From CAYFLR01 sp964343805 (lineage in GTDB: Bacteria > Bdellovibrionota_B > Oligoflexia > CAYFLR01), in NCBI GenBank assembly GCA_964343805.1, contig CAYFLR010000026.1:10860-74859 (forward strand): a stretch of 64,000 nucleotides of DNA, given 5' to 3'. Below, piece after piece: positions 1-9,154 of this stretch. Every line of letters starts with the position of its first letter. Position 1 is the stretch's first letter. Made by a program: the position numbers and the translations under genes. Below the pieces are notes generated by a model. That model did not search any database. It was not told the origin of the DNA and was given only the letters and a program-made list of their open reading frames with translations.

Positions 1-513
1 AGAGAGAAAATCATCTTTGAACATAATGGACGACTCGAATATTTAATGGTGAAAAAGAAAACATTAAAAAGAAGAAGAAGGAAACGCCGGAAGAAAGGGT
101 CTCCTCGTCCCAGAGTTTCAAGGGTAGAGCAAGTGGCTCCTGTGGCAGAAGCGAAAGAAGTTATAATCAAAGATGGATTTGAGCGAAGAGGAGGAGCTAG
201 TAAAATCACCCAAGCTTTTAGGGATCGTTTCTTAAATGAAAAATTAGGGGAAACATTGCGGGCAGCCAAAGCCAGCCCAGTGGTGGAACGGGGTGGTATT
301 GTGGGTTGGAAAATGACACGGATAAAACCCAATAGTATTTATAAGTTAATCGGTCTTAAGGAAAATGATATCATTTCAGAGATAAACGGAACTAAGTTGA
401 ATGACGCCGGTAAAGCGGTCAGTTTCTTAAATAGTTTACGAGATGAAAGTCACATTTCAATTAAAGTGCGGCGTGGCGGGAAACAGATGAGTTTAAGTAT
501 TGATTTACAGTAA
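1..513 (+). CDS. gspC: GspC-like T2SS inner-membrane protein, first copy (5' partial)
   Basis: The reading frame is open from base 1, so the gene begins upstream; the ATG at 46 is internal. The first residues (REKIIFEHNGRLEYL) look like the end of a GspC homology-region beta domain. A very basic linker follows (KRRRRKRRKKG), and then a C-terminal PDZ domain of about 70 residues (GLKENDIISEINGTKL). GspC proteins link the inner-membrane platform to the GspD secretin and help select substrates. The gene lies 12 nt before a second complete GspC-like gene, so the operon carries two tandem copies. The family call is fairly sure from the PDZ and the position ahead of gspD. The N-terminal TM segment is outside the window. 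Confidence 0.7.
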   Translation, partial: REKIIFEHNGRLEYLMVKKKTLKRRRRKRRKKGSPRPRVSRVEQVAPVAEAKEVIIKDGFERRGGASKITQAFRDRFLNEKLGETLRAAKASPVVERGGIVGWKMTRIKPNSIYKLIGLKENDIISEINGTKLNDAGKAVSFLNSLRDESHISIKVRRGGKQMSLSIDLQ

Positions 514-525
514 CTTGGGATAACC

Positions 526-1437
526 ATGAATTGGTCTAAGCATATATTTTTTGCAAGTGCGACAGCAGTTGGTGGCTTTGTCTCAGCCAGCATATTAAAT
601 AGTGTTGTGGCCACTCATTTTATAATGCCCACCACTATGGTTAAAGGTCCGGTGAATAATAGAGTTATCAAACAGTATGATCAGGGAGCGACCGTGAGGC
701 GTTTTGCTGAATCCATACTGATGCGAAATATTTTTGATTCTGAAAATAAACAGTTAAATGATCCAGAAGCAGAAGTAAAAGTAGAGCCAGAAGAAGAAAA
801 ACCCGCAGAGAGTGGTCCTTGTCGCAAATCAAAAGTTCCTATCAAATTGATTGGAACATTGGTGTTTCCTGGTTCTGATGCTTCCATCGCCTCGATTGTG
901 GAAAAGGGTTTTAAAGATCCTGACAATTATCAAGTGGGAGAATATCTTTTTGATGAAGGAGAGATCCTCATTGTTGAGATAAAAAGAAATGTGATTGTAC
1001 TTGATAATAATGGCAAGAAAGAATGTGTCTATAGCGATGAAAAAGGGAAAGAATTTGCGGAAAAAAGAATCATACGTAACACAGCTGCGGAGGAGTCTTC
1101 AGAGGAGTTTGGTGATTTAGTCATTATGGAACCAAACTACATTGATCAAGAGTTGGGTCCCGGCTTTGCCAACATTTTAAATAAGCAACGTTTGGTTCCT
1201 AATATTGATAAAACGGGTAAATCCAATGGATTTAAAATCTTCTCCATTCAGGCGGGTTCTTTATTTGCAAGAGCCGGCTTTAAAGATGGGGATATCATAA
1301 CGGGGATAAATCAACATGATTTACAAGATCCTGCGCAAGGATTTAAACTATTTGAAACAATTAAAGATGAAAAAGAGATAACAATAAACTTCATCAGAAA
1401 TGGAAATAAGAATCAAAGGTATATCAAAATTAAATAG
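526..1437 (+). CDS. gspC: GspC-like T2SS inner-membrane protein, second copy
   Basis: This is a 303-residue protein. It has a short cytoplasmic N-terminus, one TM segment (about residues 8-30) and an acidic Glu/Pro linker (about 80-100). A periplasmic homology-region domain follows (IKLIGTLVFPGSDASIASI, about 107-170), and then a PDZ domain at the C-terminus (GFKDGDIITGINQHDL). That is the standard GspC order: TM, HR, PDZ. The start is the ATG at 526, preceded by a GGGA sequence. It sits between the first gspC-like gene and gspD (11 nt to gspD). The HR domain is expected to bind the secretin N0 domain. A Cys pair (PCRK and ECVY) could form a disulfide. Why two copies are kept is unknown. Confidence 0.82.
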   Translation: MNWSKHIFFASATAVGGFVSASILNSVVATHFIMPTTMVKGPVNNRVIKQYDQGATVRRFAESILMRNIFDSENKQLNDPEAEVKVEPEEEKPAESGPCRKSKVPIKLIGTLVFPGSDASIASIVEKGFKDPDNYQVGEYLFDEGEILIVEIKRNVIVLDNNGKKECVYSDEKGKEFAEKRIIRNTAAEESSEEFGDLVIMEPNYIDQELGPGFANILNKQRLVPNIDKTGKSNGFKIFSIQAGSLFARAGFKDGDIITGINQHDLQDPAQGFKLFETIKDEKEITINFIRNGNKNQRYIKIK

Positions 1438-1448
1438 GGGTTGTTTGT

Positions 1449-3743
1449 ATGGATAGTCGAATTATTCTTTTAATAAGCTTCCTTTTTGGTTTTAGCTCTG
1501 TGTGGAGCGATAACTTGGAGGCTAAACCGAAGAATAAGGTTTCAAAAGTAAAAGGTGGAATCACGCCTTCTAAAAAAGGTGTCAGTGAAATGGTGCATAT
1601 TGACTTTCCAGAACCCACCGACCTCAGAGACGTTATTAAAGCAGTCGCTCAGTGGACTGGCAGAAATGTGGTTTTAGGGCGAAATGTCACTGGAAAAGTT
1701 CAAATTATATCTCCCTCTGAAGTGACTAAAGAAGAGGCGTATGAAATTTTTCTATCTGCATTGAATGTGGCAGGTTATACCACCATTGAAGAGGGAAAAG
1801 TTTTAAAAATTCTTCATACTCGAAATGCCATGAAGGAAAATATTCGAACTTATAAAGGTCGATTTTTTCCTAAAACAGCTCAAGTTATTACTCGAGTTAT
1901 TCCTCTTCAATATGTAGATGCTCTCGCTATTAAAAAAACCTTGGATCCCTTTGTAAATAGAGCTGAACTGGTAGTTTATGAGCCTACGAATACCATCATT
2001 TTATCTACCACCGGTCATAAAGTGGATCATGTTTTAGATGTGATTGGTCTACTTGATGTAAAGACTCAACAGCCAGTAGTGAAAATTGTACCTATTGAAC
2101 ATGCTGAAGCCAAAGATATTGTAGATAAGTTAAAACAAATTTTTATCAGCACTTCTAAGAAGAAAAATTCCAATAAAGCGGGATTTCTTATTTCTAAAAT
2201 TATGTCGGATAATAGAACCAATTCGGTCATATTTTTAGGCAATCAAAGAGCATTTACTGAAGTTATGAAACTTATTAAAAAGTTAGATGTTCAGCTGGAA
2301 GATTCTCTCAATCAGTCTAAAATACATATCCATCCTTTGCAGTATGCCGATGCGGAAAAACTCTCTACCATCCTATCTAATTTAGCTTCTGGCAAATCTA
2401 GAAGTCGATCCCGATTTAGTGGTAGTAAGTCTAAAAAAGGAAGAAGTACGAATAAGGTGGCTTCCGTGGCCGACTTCGGTGATATGAAAATCACTGCCGA
2501 GCCCACCACTAACTCATTAATTGTAACCGGAAGTAAGGAAGCTTATACCTCCTTAAATACTATTATCAATAAAGTGGATGTGAGACGACCTCAAGTTTTT
2601 GTAGAAGCAGATATTCTAGATATTAACCTAGGTGACTCTTTAGGATTGGGAACCAGTATTATTGCTGGGGATCCTAAGTTAATGGGTAAAGATGGGGCGA
2701 TGGCCGTCTATGGTTTTAATGCTAGTAAGTCTTTAGAATTTAGTAAATTGGGTTCCAATGATGCCTCAGGTACAGCTGCCACCGCTGCGAGCATGATGGG
2801 AGGAGGAGCCAGTAACATTGCATCCTTATTAAACTCCACAGTATTAGGTGTCTTAGGAGGAGAAAAAGTTCCCTTTATGGGAGGAGAAATTAGTACTCCT
2901 ACTGCTCTTATTACCGCGCTTAAAACGGACTCAAATACAACAGTACTCTCCACTCCTTCGATTATGACTTCTGATAATGAGGAAGCCACTATTTCTGTTG
3001 GTAATAGGGTCTCTTTTATGAAGTTTTCCAGTATGACTGCAGAAGGAAGACCAGTGAATAGTAATGAGTTTGAAGATGTTTTACTCGAACTCACATTGAA
3101 ACCAAAAATCAGTCAGAGTAATGCCATTTCCATGGTGCTGAATTTGAAAAATGATGAGCTTTCTAAAACCGTCAATGGTCAACCTTCTATCAATAAAAGA
3201 GCCACTAAAACTACTGTGACTGTTGATGATCATCAGACCATTGTTATTTCAGGATTGGTTAGGAATTTTGAGTCAGAGGGAAAACAGAAGATTCCTATTT
3301 TAGGTGACATTCCAATTTTAGGTTGGTTGTTCCGTCATACCAGTGTGGATCAGCAGCAGAGTTTTTTACTGGTATTTTTAACTCCTCATATTGTACGCGA
3401 ACCCAAGGACCTTCAAGAGATCTACAAGAAAAAGGTGAAGGATCGTGATGAGTTCTTAGCTTCTGCCTTTGGAAAAGATTATTATGATACCCAAACATAT
3501 AAGAATATGAATAGAGAGCCATTAAAGCCATATACTCCGTTAGAGCATAATAAAAAGAATGATCCTGCAAGAGGTAATAAAACTAAAAAAGTCAAAGAAC
3601 CAACGACATATAATGAAGAAGATGAAATCTATATTCCAGCTGAATCATTTGATGCTGGTGGCGGTGGTGGAAGCTCATCTCAGGGCAAGTCGACGAAAGC
3701 CGTTGGCAACGATAAAGATGGTGATAAAGGGGGTACAGAGTGA
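1449..3743 (+). CDS. gspD: T2SS outer-membrane secretin GspD
   Basis: This 764-residue secretin forms the outer-membrane exit channel. A signal peptide (about 1-20) is followed by the N0 domain (FPEPTDLRDVIKAVAQWTG). Repeated N1-N3 KH-like domains follow (VIPLQYVDALAIKKTLDPF; IEHAEAKDIVDKLKQIF; HPLQYADAEKLSTILSNLA), with a Ser/Arg/Lys-rich loop inside N3. The C-terminal secretin core has the conserved VFVEADILDI and IPILGDIPILGWLF blocks, ending in LLVFLTPHIVREP. A Gly/Ser-rich tail follows. The ATG at 1449 has an AGGGG ribosome site. The stop overlaps the gspE GTG start by 4 nt, suggesting translational coupling. Identification is secure. Confidence 0.95.
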   Translation: MDSRIILLISFLFGFSSVWSDNLEAKPKNKVSKVKGGITPSKKGVSEMVHIDFPEPTDLRDVIKAVAQWTGRNVVLGRNVTGKVQIISPSEVTKEEAYEIFLSALNVAGYTTIEEGKVLKILHTRNAMKENIRTYKGRFFPKTAQVITRVIPLQYVDALAIKKTLDPFVNRAELVVYEPTNTIILSTTGHKVDHVLDVIGLLDVKTQQPVVKIVPIEHAEAKDIVDKLKQIFISTSKKKNSNKAGFLISKIMSDNRTNSVIFLGNQRAFTEVMKLIKKLDVQLEDSLNQSKIHIHPLQYADAEKLSTILSNLASGKSRSRSRFSGSKSKKGRSTNKVASVADFGDMKITAEPTTNSLIVTGSKEAYTSLNTIINKVDVRRPQVFVEADILDINLGDSLGLGTSIIAGDPKLMGKDGAMAVYGFNASKSLEFSKLGSNDASGTAATAASMMGGGASNIASLLNSTVLGVLGGEKVPFMGGEISTPTALITALKTDSNTTVLSTPSIMTSDNEEATISVGNRVSFMKFSSMTAEGRPVNSNEFEDVLLELTLKPKISQSNAISMVLNLKNDELSKTVNGQPSINKRATKTTVTVDDHQTIVISGLVRNFESEGKQKIPILGDIPILGWLFRHTSVDQQQSFLLVFLTPHIVREPKDLQEIYKKKVKDRDEFLASAFGKDYYDTQTYKNMNREPLKPYTPLEHNKKNDPARGNKTKKVKEPTTYNEEDEIYIPAESFDAGGGGGSSSQGKSTKAVGNDKDGDKGGTE

Positions 3744-5493
3744 CAGAAAAGGATCCCAGTTTATTTGAATCAAGCGGGGATAAAGTTGTAAAACCTCAAA
3801 AGGATCGTAAGAATATTGGTGAGATTCTTGTAGATGAAGAAAAGATTAGCAAGCAACAGCTCACTGAAAGCCTTAAAGATCAGAAGGAGAAGGATAGCTC
3901 CCAAATGTTGGGAGAAATCTTGGTGGATAAAGACTATGTAACAGATACGGATTTGTCACGAGTGTTAGCAAAGCAACTGGATCTTCCTTTTTATGATAAA
4001 CTGCCAGTAAATGATATTGATCCGCGTCTGATCATAGATATTCCTGTAAACTTTTGTAAACTCCACAGTTTACTGCCCATAGCTAAGGATGAGTTTTGCT
4101 GTACGGTGGCAACCCTCTTAATCTTTTTCCGATTGATGATTTACGCCTTTTACTGGGGTCAAATATCAATTTGGTGGTGGCTCCTAATGACATTATTTTA
4201 AACAGCATCAACCGAGTGTATGAAAGAAGTTCCGATTCAACTCAATCGGTGATTGAGGATTTAGAGGATGATATTTCAGATTTTGAAGATCTGGAAGACA
4301 CCAAAGACCTTTTGGATGCAGATGATGATGAGGCTCCTATCATCCGCTTGGTTCATAGTTTGCTGTTTAAAGCGGTAAAAGACCGGGCCTCAGATATTCA
4401 TGTGGAACCTTATGAAAAGGAATTAGTGGTTCGTTTTCGAATTGATGGACAGTTATACGATGTTCTTTCTCCTCCCAAACGTCATCACAATGCCATCGTT
4501 TCTCGTGTCAAAATTATGGGTAAGTTGAATATTGCTGAGAAACGAATTCCGCAAGATGGTCGTATTCCCATTCGTGCAGCGGGAAAGGATATCGATATTC
4601 GTATCAATATTATTCCTACTATTCATGGTGAAAGAGTAGTTATGCGTCTTTTGGATAATTCCAGCGGTCTTTTAGGACTGGATCAGATTGGAATTCCTGG
4701 CGATATGATGCAAGAAATTGATAAACTTATTAATAAAAAACACGGGATATTGTTGGTAACAGGTCCTACTGGTTCTGGTAAAACCACCACTCTTTATTCC
4801 ATGTTAGCCAAGATAAATACCCCTGAGAAAAATATCATGACAGTGGAGGATCCGGTTGAAATCCAGTTGCCGGGAATTGCTCAGATTGCTGTTCATGAAA
4901 AGGTGGGTTTGACCTTTGCAGAGGGGCTTCGCTCAATTCTTCGTCAAGACCCCAACGTGATACTCATCGGTGAAATTAGGGACTCTGAAACTGGAAATAT
5001 TGCGGTGCAAGCCTCTATGACGGGTCACTTAGTTTTTAGTACAGTTCACACCAACGATACTGCCAGTACAGTAGCTAGGATGATTGATTTGGGGATCGAA
5101 CCCTATCAATTAACCTCGTCCTTGCTAGCTTCCCTAGCGGTTCGATTGTGTCGAACCCTGTGCAAGCACTGTAAGCAAAAGTACAAAATTAGTCCCATGG
5201 ATATTAATCAATATGAATTGCCTGAAAGCTACTTAGGGAAATTAGCATTCCGACCTCATGGCTGCGAAAAATGTAATAATATTGGGTATATAGGGCAGAC
5301 TGGTATTTATGAGCTCCTCAAAATTGATGATCCCCTTAAAGAAGTAATCCTGGAAACCCCAGATGCCAATGTCATTCGTAAAAGTGCTGTGAGCAGAGGA
5401 ATGCTTTCTTTAAGAGAGCAGGGCTTTATGAAAGTATTAGAAGGCGTGACTTCTTTTGAAGAAGTGCTACTAAAAACACAGGTAGACAGCTAG
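3740..5493 (+). CDS. gspE: T2SS ATPase GspE (reading frame broken near 4096-4115)
   Basis: GspE is the cytoplasmic ATPase that powers pseudopilus assembly. The N-terminal MshEN-like repeats (GEILVDEEKIS; GEILVDKDYVT) lie in one frame from the GTG at 3740, which ends at 4201. The rest continues in the -1 frame from about 4111 to 5493. It carries Walker A (GPTGSGKTTTLYS), the Asp box, Walker B (ILIGEIRD), the His box (STVHTNDT) and a CxxC...CxxC zinc site. Aligned with family members, the expected VAxxNPLNL block is interrupted after VA. About 7 nt (or at least 1 nt) appear to be missing, with no Ns marking the site. All catalytic motifs are intact, so an assembly or sequencing error is more likely than a dead gene. 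It is followed 15 nt later by gspF. Confidence 0.88.
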
Positions 5494-5508
5494 AAATAGG
5501 AGTTAGCA

Positions 5509-6731
5509 TTGGGTGTATATGTATACAAAGGAGTGAATGCTGCCACAGGTGATAACACTAAAGGGCAAATTGATGCTGACAGTATCAAAGATGCCAAAGG
5601 AAAGCTAAAGAAGCAGGGCTTTTTAGTGGTGGATATTCATGAACTCGCATCCCCTAAACAGAAGAGCAAAGGCGGGGGGATCAGCCTTTTTGACTCTGTT
5701 CCCATTTTAGATGTGGCGGTGATGACTCGCCAATTTGCTACCTTACAAAAAGCTGGAATTCCATTAGATGACTCATTAAAGGCTCTGTCTGATCAGGTGG
5801 AAAACGACAGATTGAGTATGGTATTAGCACAGGTGAAAGAATCGGTGAATGGAGGAGAGTCTCTATCAAAGGCAATGGGTGAGCATCCTAAAATATTCCC
5901 CCAACTATACACTAGTATGATTGATGCCGGAGAGAACTCCGGTGCTTTGGATTTAGTGCTGGAAAGATTATCTGACTTTACAGAAGGATCAGTTAAACTA
6001 AANNNNNNNNNNTAGTAAGTGCTATGATGTATCCTCTCATTATGATTTTGATTGCGGTGGGTATTATCATATTCCTGTTTGTAAATATTTTACCCAAAAT
6101 CACCGGGATCCTTACTAGTTTTAATGTTCCCCTTCCTTTGGCCACTCGTTTTGTTATGTGGTTATCCCAGTTTATGCAAGAGAATTGGTTGATGATTGTG
6201 ATCGGCACTTGTGCTTTTCTTTTCGTTTTTGACAGGTGGACTAGTACTAAAAAGGGTAAGAAGATTTGGCATCGGGTTTTGCTAAAGATTCCTGTTATTG
6301 GTGATGTGGTAAGGAAGGTGGCCATATCAAGGTTTACAAAAACGTTGAGTACCTTGATAGCTAGTGGTGTTCCAATTGTAAAAGCTCTGGATATTGTGAA
6401 AAACGTCGTCACCAATGTGGTTATCCAAGATGTTATAGTTAAAGCCAAAGAGTGGGTAGTGGAAGGTAAACCACTGGCTAAACCATTGATTGATAGCGGT
6501 GAGTTTCCTCCTCTGGTTACTCATATGATTCAAACAGGTGAAAAAACAGGTGATTTAGAGAATATGCTGATGCATGTTTCTGCTTCATATGACAATGAGG
6601 TTCAACATAAGATTTCATCCATGACCTCAATCTTAGAACCAGTTATGATTGTGGCTATGGCGGGTATCGTGGCGCTGTGTGTTGTCGCTATTCTGATTCC
6701 CATGTTCGATATATTTAGTTCGATTCGGTAA
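5509..6731 (+). CDS. gspF: T2SS inner-membrane platform protein GspF (split by an N run)
   Basis: GspF is the polytopic platform protein contacting GspE and GspL. The TTG start at 5509 follows a well-placed GGAG. The first cytoplasmic domain (MTRQFATLQKAGIPLDDSLKAL) runs up to the N block at 6003-6012. After it come the first TM pair (YPLIMILIAVGIIIFLFV), the second cytoplasmic repeat (RFTKTLSTLIASGVPIVKALDIV) and the last TM with the usual ending (VVAILIPMFDIFSSI). Read literally, the N run leaves the two halves out of frame. Alignment to the family spacing between DFTE and YP implies 8 missing bases, which restores one frame. The gene is therefore probably intact in the organism. Confidence 0.9.
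6003..6012. other. assembly gap of 10 N inside gspF
   Basis: Ten Ns interrupt gspF just before its first TM segment. The flanking frames differ, so the true gap must be 2 modulo 3 bases long; family spacing suggests 8. The run length is a placeholder. Confidence 0.95.
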
Positions 6732-6748
6732 AGTTTTTAGGAGGTGCT

Positions 6749-7171
6749 ATGAAACGTTCAACCATAACTCAAAGCGGAATGACCTTGATTGAAATTCTCA
6801 TTGTAGTAGCTATTTTAGCCTCTCTTATGGGGATGTTAGCCTCAAAGGTGATGTCATCTAAAGATGAGGCAGATATAAAAATTGCCAGAATGGGTATGCA
6901 GCAATTAAAAACGTCCTTAGATCGTTTTAGTCTATCCATTGGTCGTTACCCAACATCCTCTGAAGGTTTAGATGCTCTGGTAAAAAATCCAGGAGGAATG
7001 AAAGGATGGGCAGGCCCTTATGCAGATCCCAAAGCCATAGTTGATCCATGGAAAGTCCCCTATTCTTATAATGCAATCAGTCGAAGAGAGTTTACCATTA
7101 CTTCAGCGGGACCAGATGGTAAAGAGGGAACTGATGATGACCTAATGTACCCAGAGGAAACAAAGGAATAA
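6749..7171 (+). CDS. gspG: T2SS major pseudopilin GspG
   Basis: This 140-residue major pseudopilin has a short basic leader and a class III prepilin cleavage site, QSG/MTLIEILIVVAILASL, with Glu at mature position 5. The hydrophobic helix is followed by the GspG globular domain: a conserved RYPTSSEGLDALV block, WAGPY, and a C-terminal calcium-site loop (AGPDGKEGTDDD). It polymerises into the pseudopilus that pushes substrates through GspD. The ATG at 6749 lies just after an AGGAGG ribosome site, the strongest in the operon, as fits the most abundant pseudopilin. It would need a prepilin peptidase (GspO/PilD), which is not in this window. Confidence 0.95.
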   Translation: MKRSTITQSGMTLIEILIVVAILASLMGMLASKVMSSKDEADIKIARMGMQQLKTSLDRFSLSIGRYPTSSEGLDALVKNPGGMKGWAGPYADPKAIVDPWKVPYSYNAISRREFTITSAGPDGKEGTDDDLMYPEETKE

Positions 7172-7180
7172 AAAGGGACC

Positions 7181-7961
7181 GTGAAAATATCCCATGTCAG
7201 ATTTAACAGCGCATTTTCCTTAATCGAGATCCTCATTGTCATAGCTTTGTTAGCAGTGATGATGAGTATGTTGGCGAGCCGAATTGGCATTGTTTCTGAA
7301 GTCAACGATCAAACTTCCATAACTAATTTAACGAGGACCATCCGTTTGGCCTATAATTATGCCATTATAAATAGAGTGCCTCATCGTATGGTTTTCGATG
7401 TTAATAAAGGTGCCTATTGGGTTGAGGCAGGAAGTAAAAACAGCTTATTAAGTAAAGAAAAAATTGATCGCGAGTTGACTTCTAAAGAGGTTAAAGCCCA
7501 AGCTGAAGAGGAAGACGAAGAACTTCGTATTTTGGCGGAAGAGCTAGAAAAGTCTGATGTCAGATTTGATGAAGAGGGAAAGGAGACAAAAATCACCTAC
7601 AGTTCTCCTTTACTAGCCGCTAAAAGAAAGATGAAAAAAAGTGCTTTTCAAAAAATTAAAATTCCTGAAATTAAGCATATGGGTCNNNNNNNNNNTAAAA
7701 TTTGATGGTATTCAAACTCAGCACAATGCCACTCGAGTTAAATCATCAGAAGACCCTGATTTAGATGAGACAGAAAGAGTTGCGTATCTATACTTTATGC
7801 CTAATGGGTATGTAGAAAGAGCCGTAATTCATATCGTGGAAGATGAGGATAAGGAAGATCGATTGGTTTATACCATAATCACCAATCCTCTCACCGGAGA
7901 GACAGAAGTTTATCGTGAGTTTAAAGAAATAAATTTTGAAGAGAAGATGGATGATGAGTAG
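7181..7961 (+). CDS. gspH: T2SS minor pseudopilin GspH (split by an N run)
   Basis: A GTG start at 7181 begins a leader ending NSA, then FSLIEILIVIALLAVMM, the prepilin helix with Glu5. The residue before the cleavage point is Ala rather than the nearly universal Gly. A GspH-like beta domain follows, with a very acidic linker (AEEEDEELRILAEELE). The N run at 7686-7695 splits the frame. The second half (FDGIQTQHNATRV ... VIHIVEDEDKEDRLVYTII) resumes in another frame. A true gap that is a multiple of 3, possibly zero, would rejoin them. Assignment rests mainly on position between gspG and gspI and on the prepilin N-terminus. Confidence 0.8.
7686..7695. other. assembly gap of 10 N inside gspH
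   Basis: Ten Ns separate the two halves of gspH. The frames either side are reconciled only if the true gap is a multiple of three bases (possibly none). Confidence 0.95.
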
Positions 7962-8448
7962 AACCCACACAAAAGGGTTTTCGTTAATTGAAGTCATGCT
8001 GGCTTTGGGTCTATTGGTCTATATTATTTTAAATGTAAGTAATACTCAAAGTGGAGCCATCTTTTTTAGTCAGTACACTCGCAATTTAATGATTGCCACC
8101 AACTTAGCTCGATCAAAAATGAGTGATGTGGAGCTCCTCTCTCAACAAAAAAGTATGAAGGACCTTACCTCCTTGAAGGAAGAGGGAAAGTTTAAAGAGT
8201 ATCCTGATTTCACTTATTCGGTGAAAGTACAAAATACCAAATTAAAAATTCCTATTCCTAAACAGATTATTGAATCCAATCCCATGATGAAACAACTCAT
8301 GCAGTATTTTGAAAAAGAGCTGTTTGCGGAAGTATTGGTAGAGGTATCATGGCCTGATGGGAAACATAAAAAAACTATTTCAGTTAGACGATTGCTCGCT
8401 AACTGGGATTTTATAGCAAATTTGGAGAGTATGGCCGGTGCAATGTAA
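7951..8448 (+). CDS. gspI: T2SS minor pseudopilin GspI
   Basis: The prepilin N-terminus reads THTKG/FSLIEVMLALGLLVYI, with a canonical Gly before the cleavage point and Glu5. The protein is about 165 residues and ends in a small beta domain containing VEVSWPDGKHKKTISVRRLL, typical of GspI. The start is most likely the ATG at 7951 or the adjacent ATG at 7954. A TTG at 7936 in the same frame would give a longer leader. The gene overlaps the end of gspH and its own end overlaps the gspJ start, so translation is probably coupled. GspI forms the pseudopilus tip with GspJ and GspK. Confidence 0.85.
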   Translation: MMSRTHTKGFSLIEVMLALGLLVYIILNVSNTQSGAIFFSQYTRNLMIATNLARSKMSDVELLSQQKSMKDLTSLKEEGKFKEYPDFTYSVKVQNTKLKIPIPKQIIESNPMMKQLMQYFEKELFAEVLVEVSWPDGKHKKTISVRRLLANWDFIANLESMAGAM

Positions 8449-9145
8449 GAGAAGAAGATTTTCACAGTCGGGTATGACTTTGATTGAGATTCTTATCTCA
8501 ATTGGAATATTGGCCTTCTTAGGTGTTTTCATCGCTAATTTATTCAAGAGTTCAATCGAAATAAGAAGGGAGTTAGCCGAACGAAGCAGCACCATGCGTA
8601 AACTGCACATTGCCATGGAAAGAATTACCGAGGACCTCAATCACGCGATTATTTTTAGAGACACCAAAAAGAATGCTAAGTCACGGACCACTAAATCGGG
8701 CTTTATTGCAAAAGAGGAGGGAGAATTTACTCGTCTTGATTTTGTAACCAATAGCAAGGTGCGCTTTTTCGCAGGAGCTCATGAAAGTGACTTGGCTGAA
8801 ATCGGATACTTTGTGGAGACGGATAAGTCTTTAGGAAAAACCAAATCCCTGTACCGACGAGAAAGTTCCGTGCTGTACGAGTCTTTCACTAAAGGGGGAA
8901 TGGTTCTAAAGCTACTTGATCATGTGGCTACTTTTAAACTGAGATTTAACAATGGAAAAGATAAGGATTACACTCAAACCTCTTGGGATACCACTAAATC
9001 AGATCAAAAAGGGACCTTGCCATTGGCGGTGGATATTCACTTAGGGATTTATAAAGGAGTGGAGAGTGAAGATGATGATCTTTCTACTAAAGCAGTTGAA
9101 CACTTTCACACCCGGGTCTATATAGAAATGGCCAATGCACTTTAA
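8438..9145 (+). CDS. gspJ: T2SS minor pseudopilin GspJ
   Basis: This is a 235-residue minor pseudopilin. The GTG start at 8438 gives a 12-residue basic leader, then the SG/MTLIEILISIGILAFLGVF prepilin helix. The body carries the GspJ-type helix after the TM (RKLHIAMERITEDLNHAI), a Lys-rich loop, and a beta domain (RLDFVTNSKVRFF; EIGYFVETDK; LYRRESSVL). No in-frame ATG lies upstream of the cleavage site apart from the processing-site Met itself, so GTG is the reasonable start. It overlaps gspI by 11 nt and is followed 9 nt later by gspK. It is expected at the pseudopilus tip. Confidence 0.88.
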   Translation: MQCKRRRFSQSGMTLIEILISIGILAFLGVFIANLFKSSIEIRRELAERSSTMRKLHIAMERITEDLNHAIIFRDTKKNAKSRTTKSGFIAKEEGEFTRLDFVTNSKVRFFAGAHESDLAEIGYFVETDKSLGKTKSLYRRESSVLYESFTKGGMVLKLLDHVATFKLRFNNGKDKDYTQTSWDTTKSDQKGTLPLAVDIHLGIYKGVESEDDDLSTKAVEHFHTRVYIEMANAL

Positions 9146-9154
9146 GGAGACGGA

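Noticed and set aside
46..513. The ATG at 46 as the start of the first gene
   Set aside because: The frame is open to base 1 and the upstream residues continue a GspC-type domain.
2708..3094. Long minus-strand open frame inside gspD
   Set aside because: Biased composition opposite a well-supported gene; no ribosome site or family match. The same applies to 9436-9813 and similar frames.
3740..4201. The N-terminal part of gspE as a separate small gene
   Set aside because: Its last 35 residues do not match the family, while the -1 frame continues the GspE alignment at once.
4096..4201. Programmed frameshifting in gspE
   Set aside because: No slippery heptamer or downstream structure is seen at the overlap.
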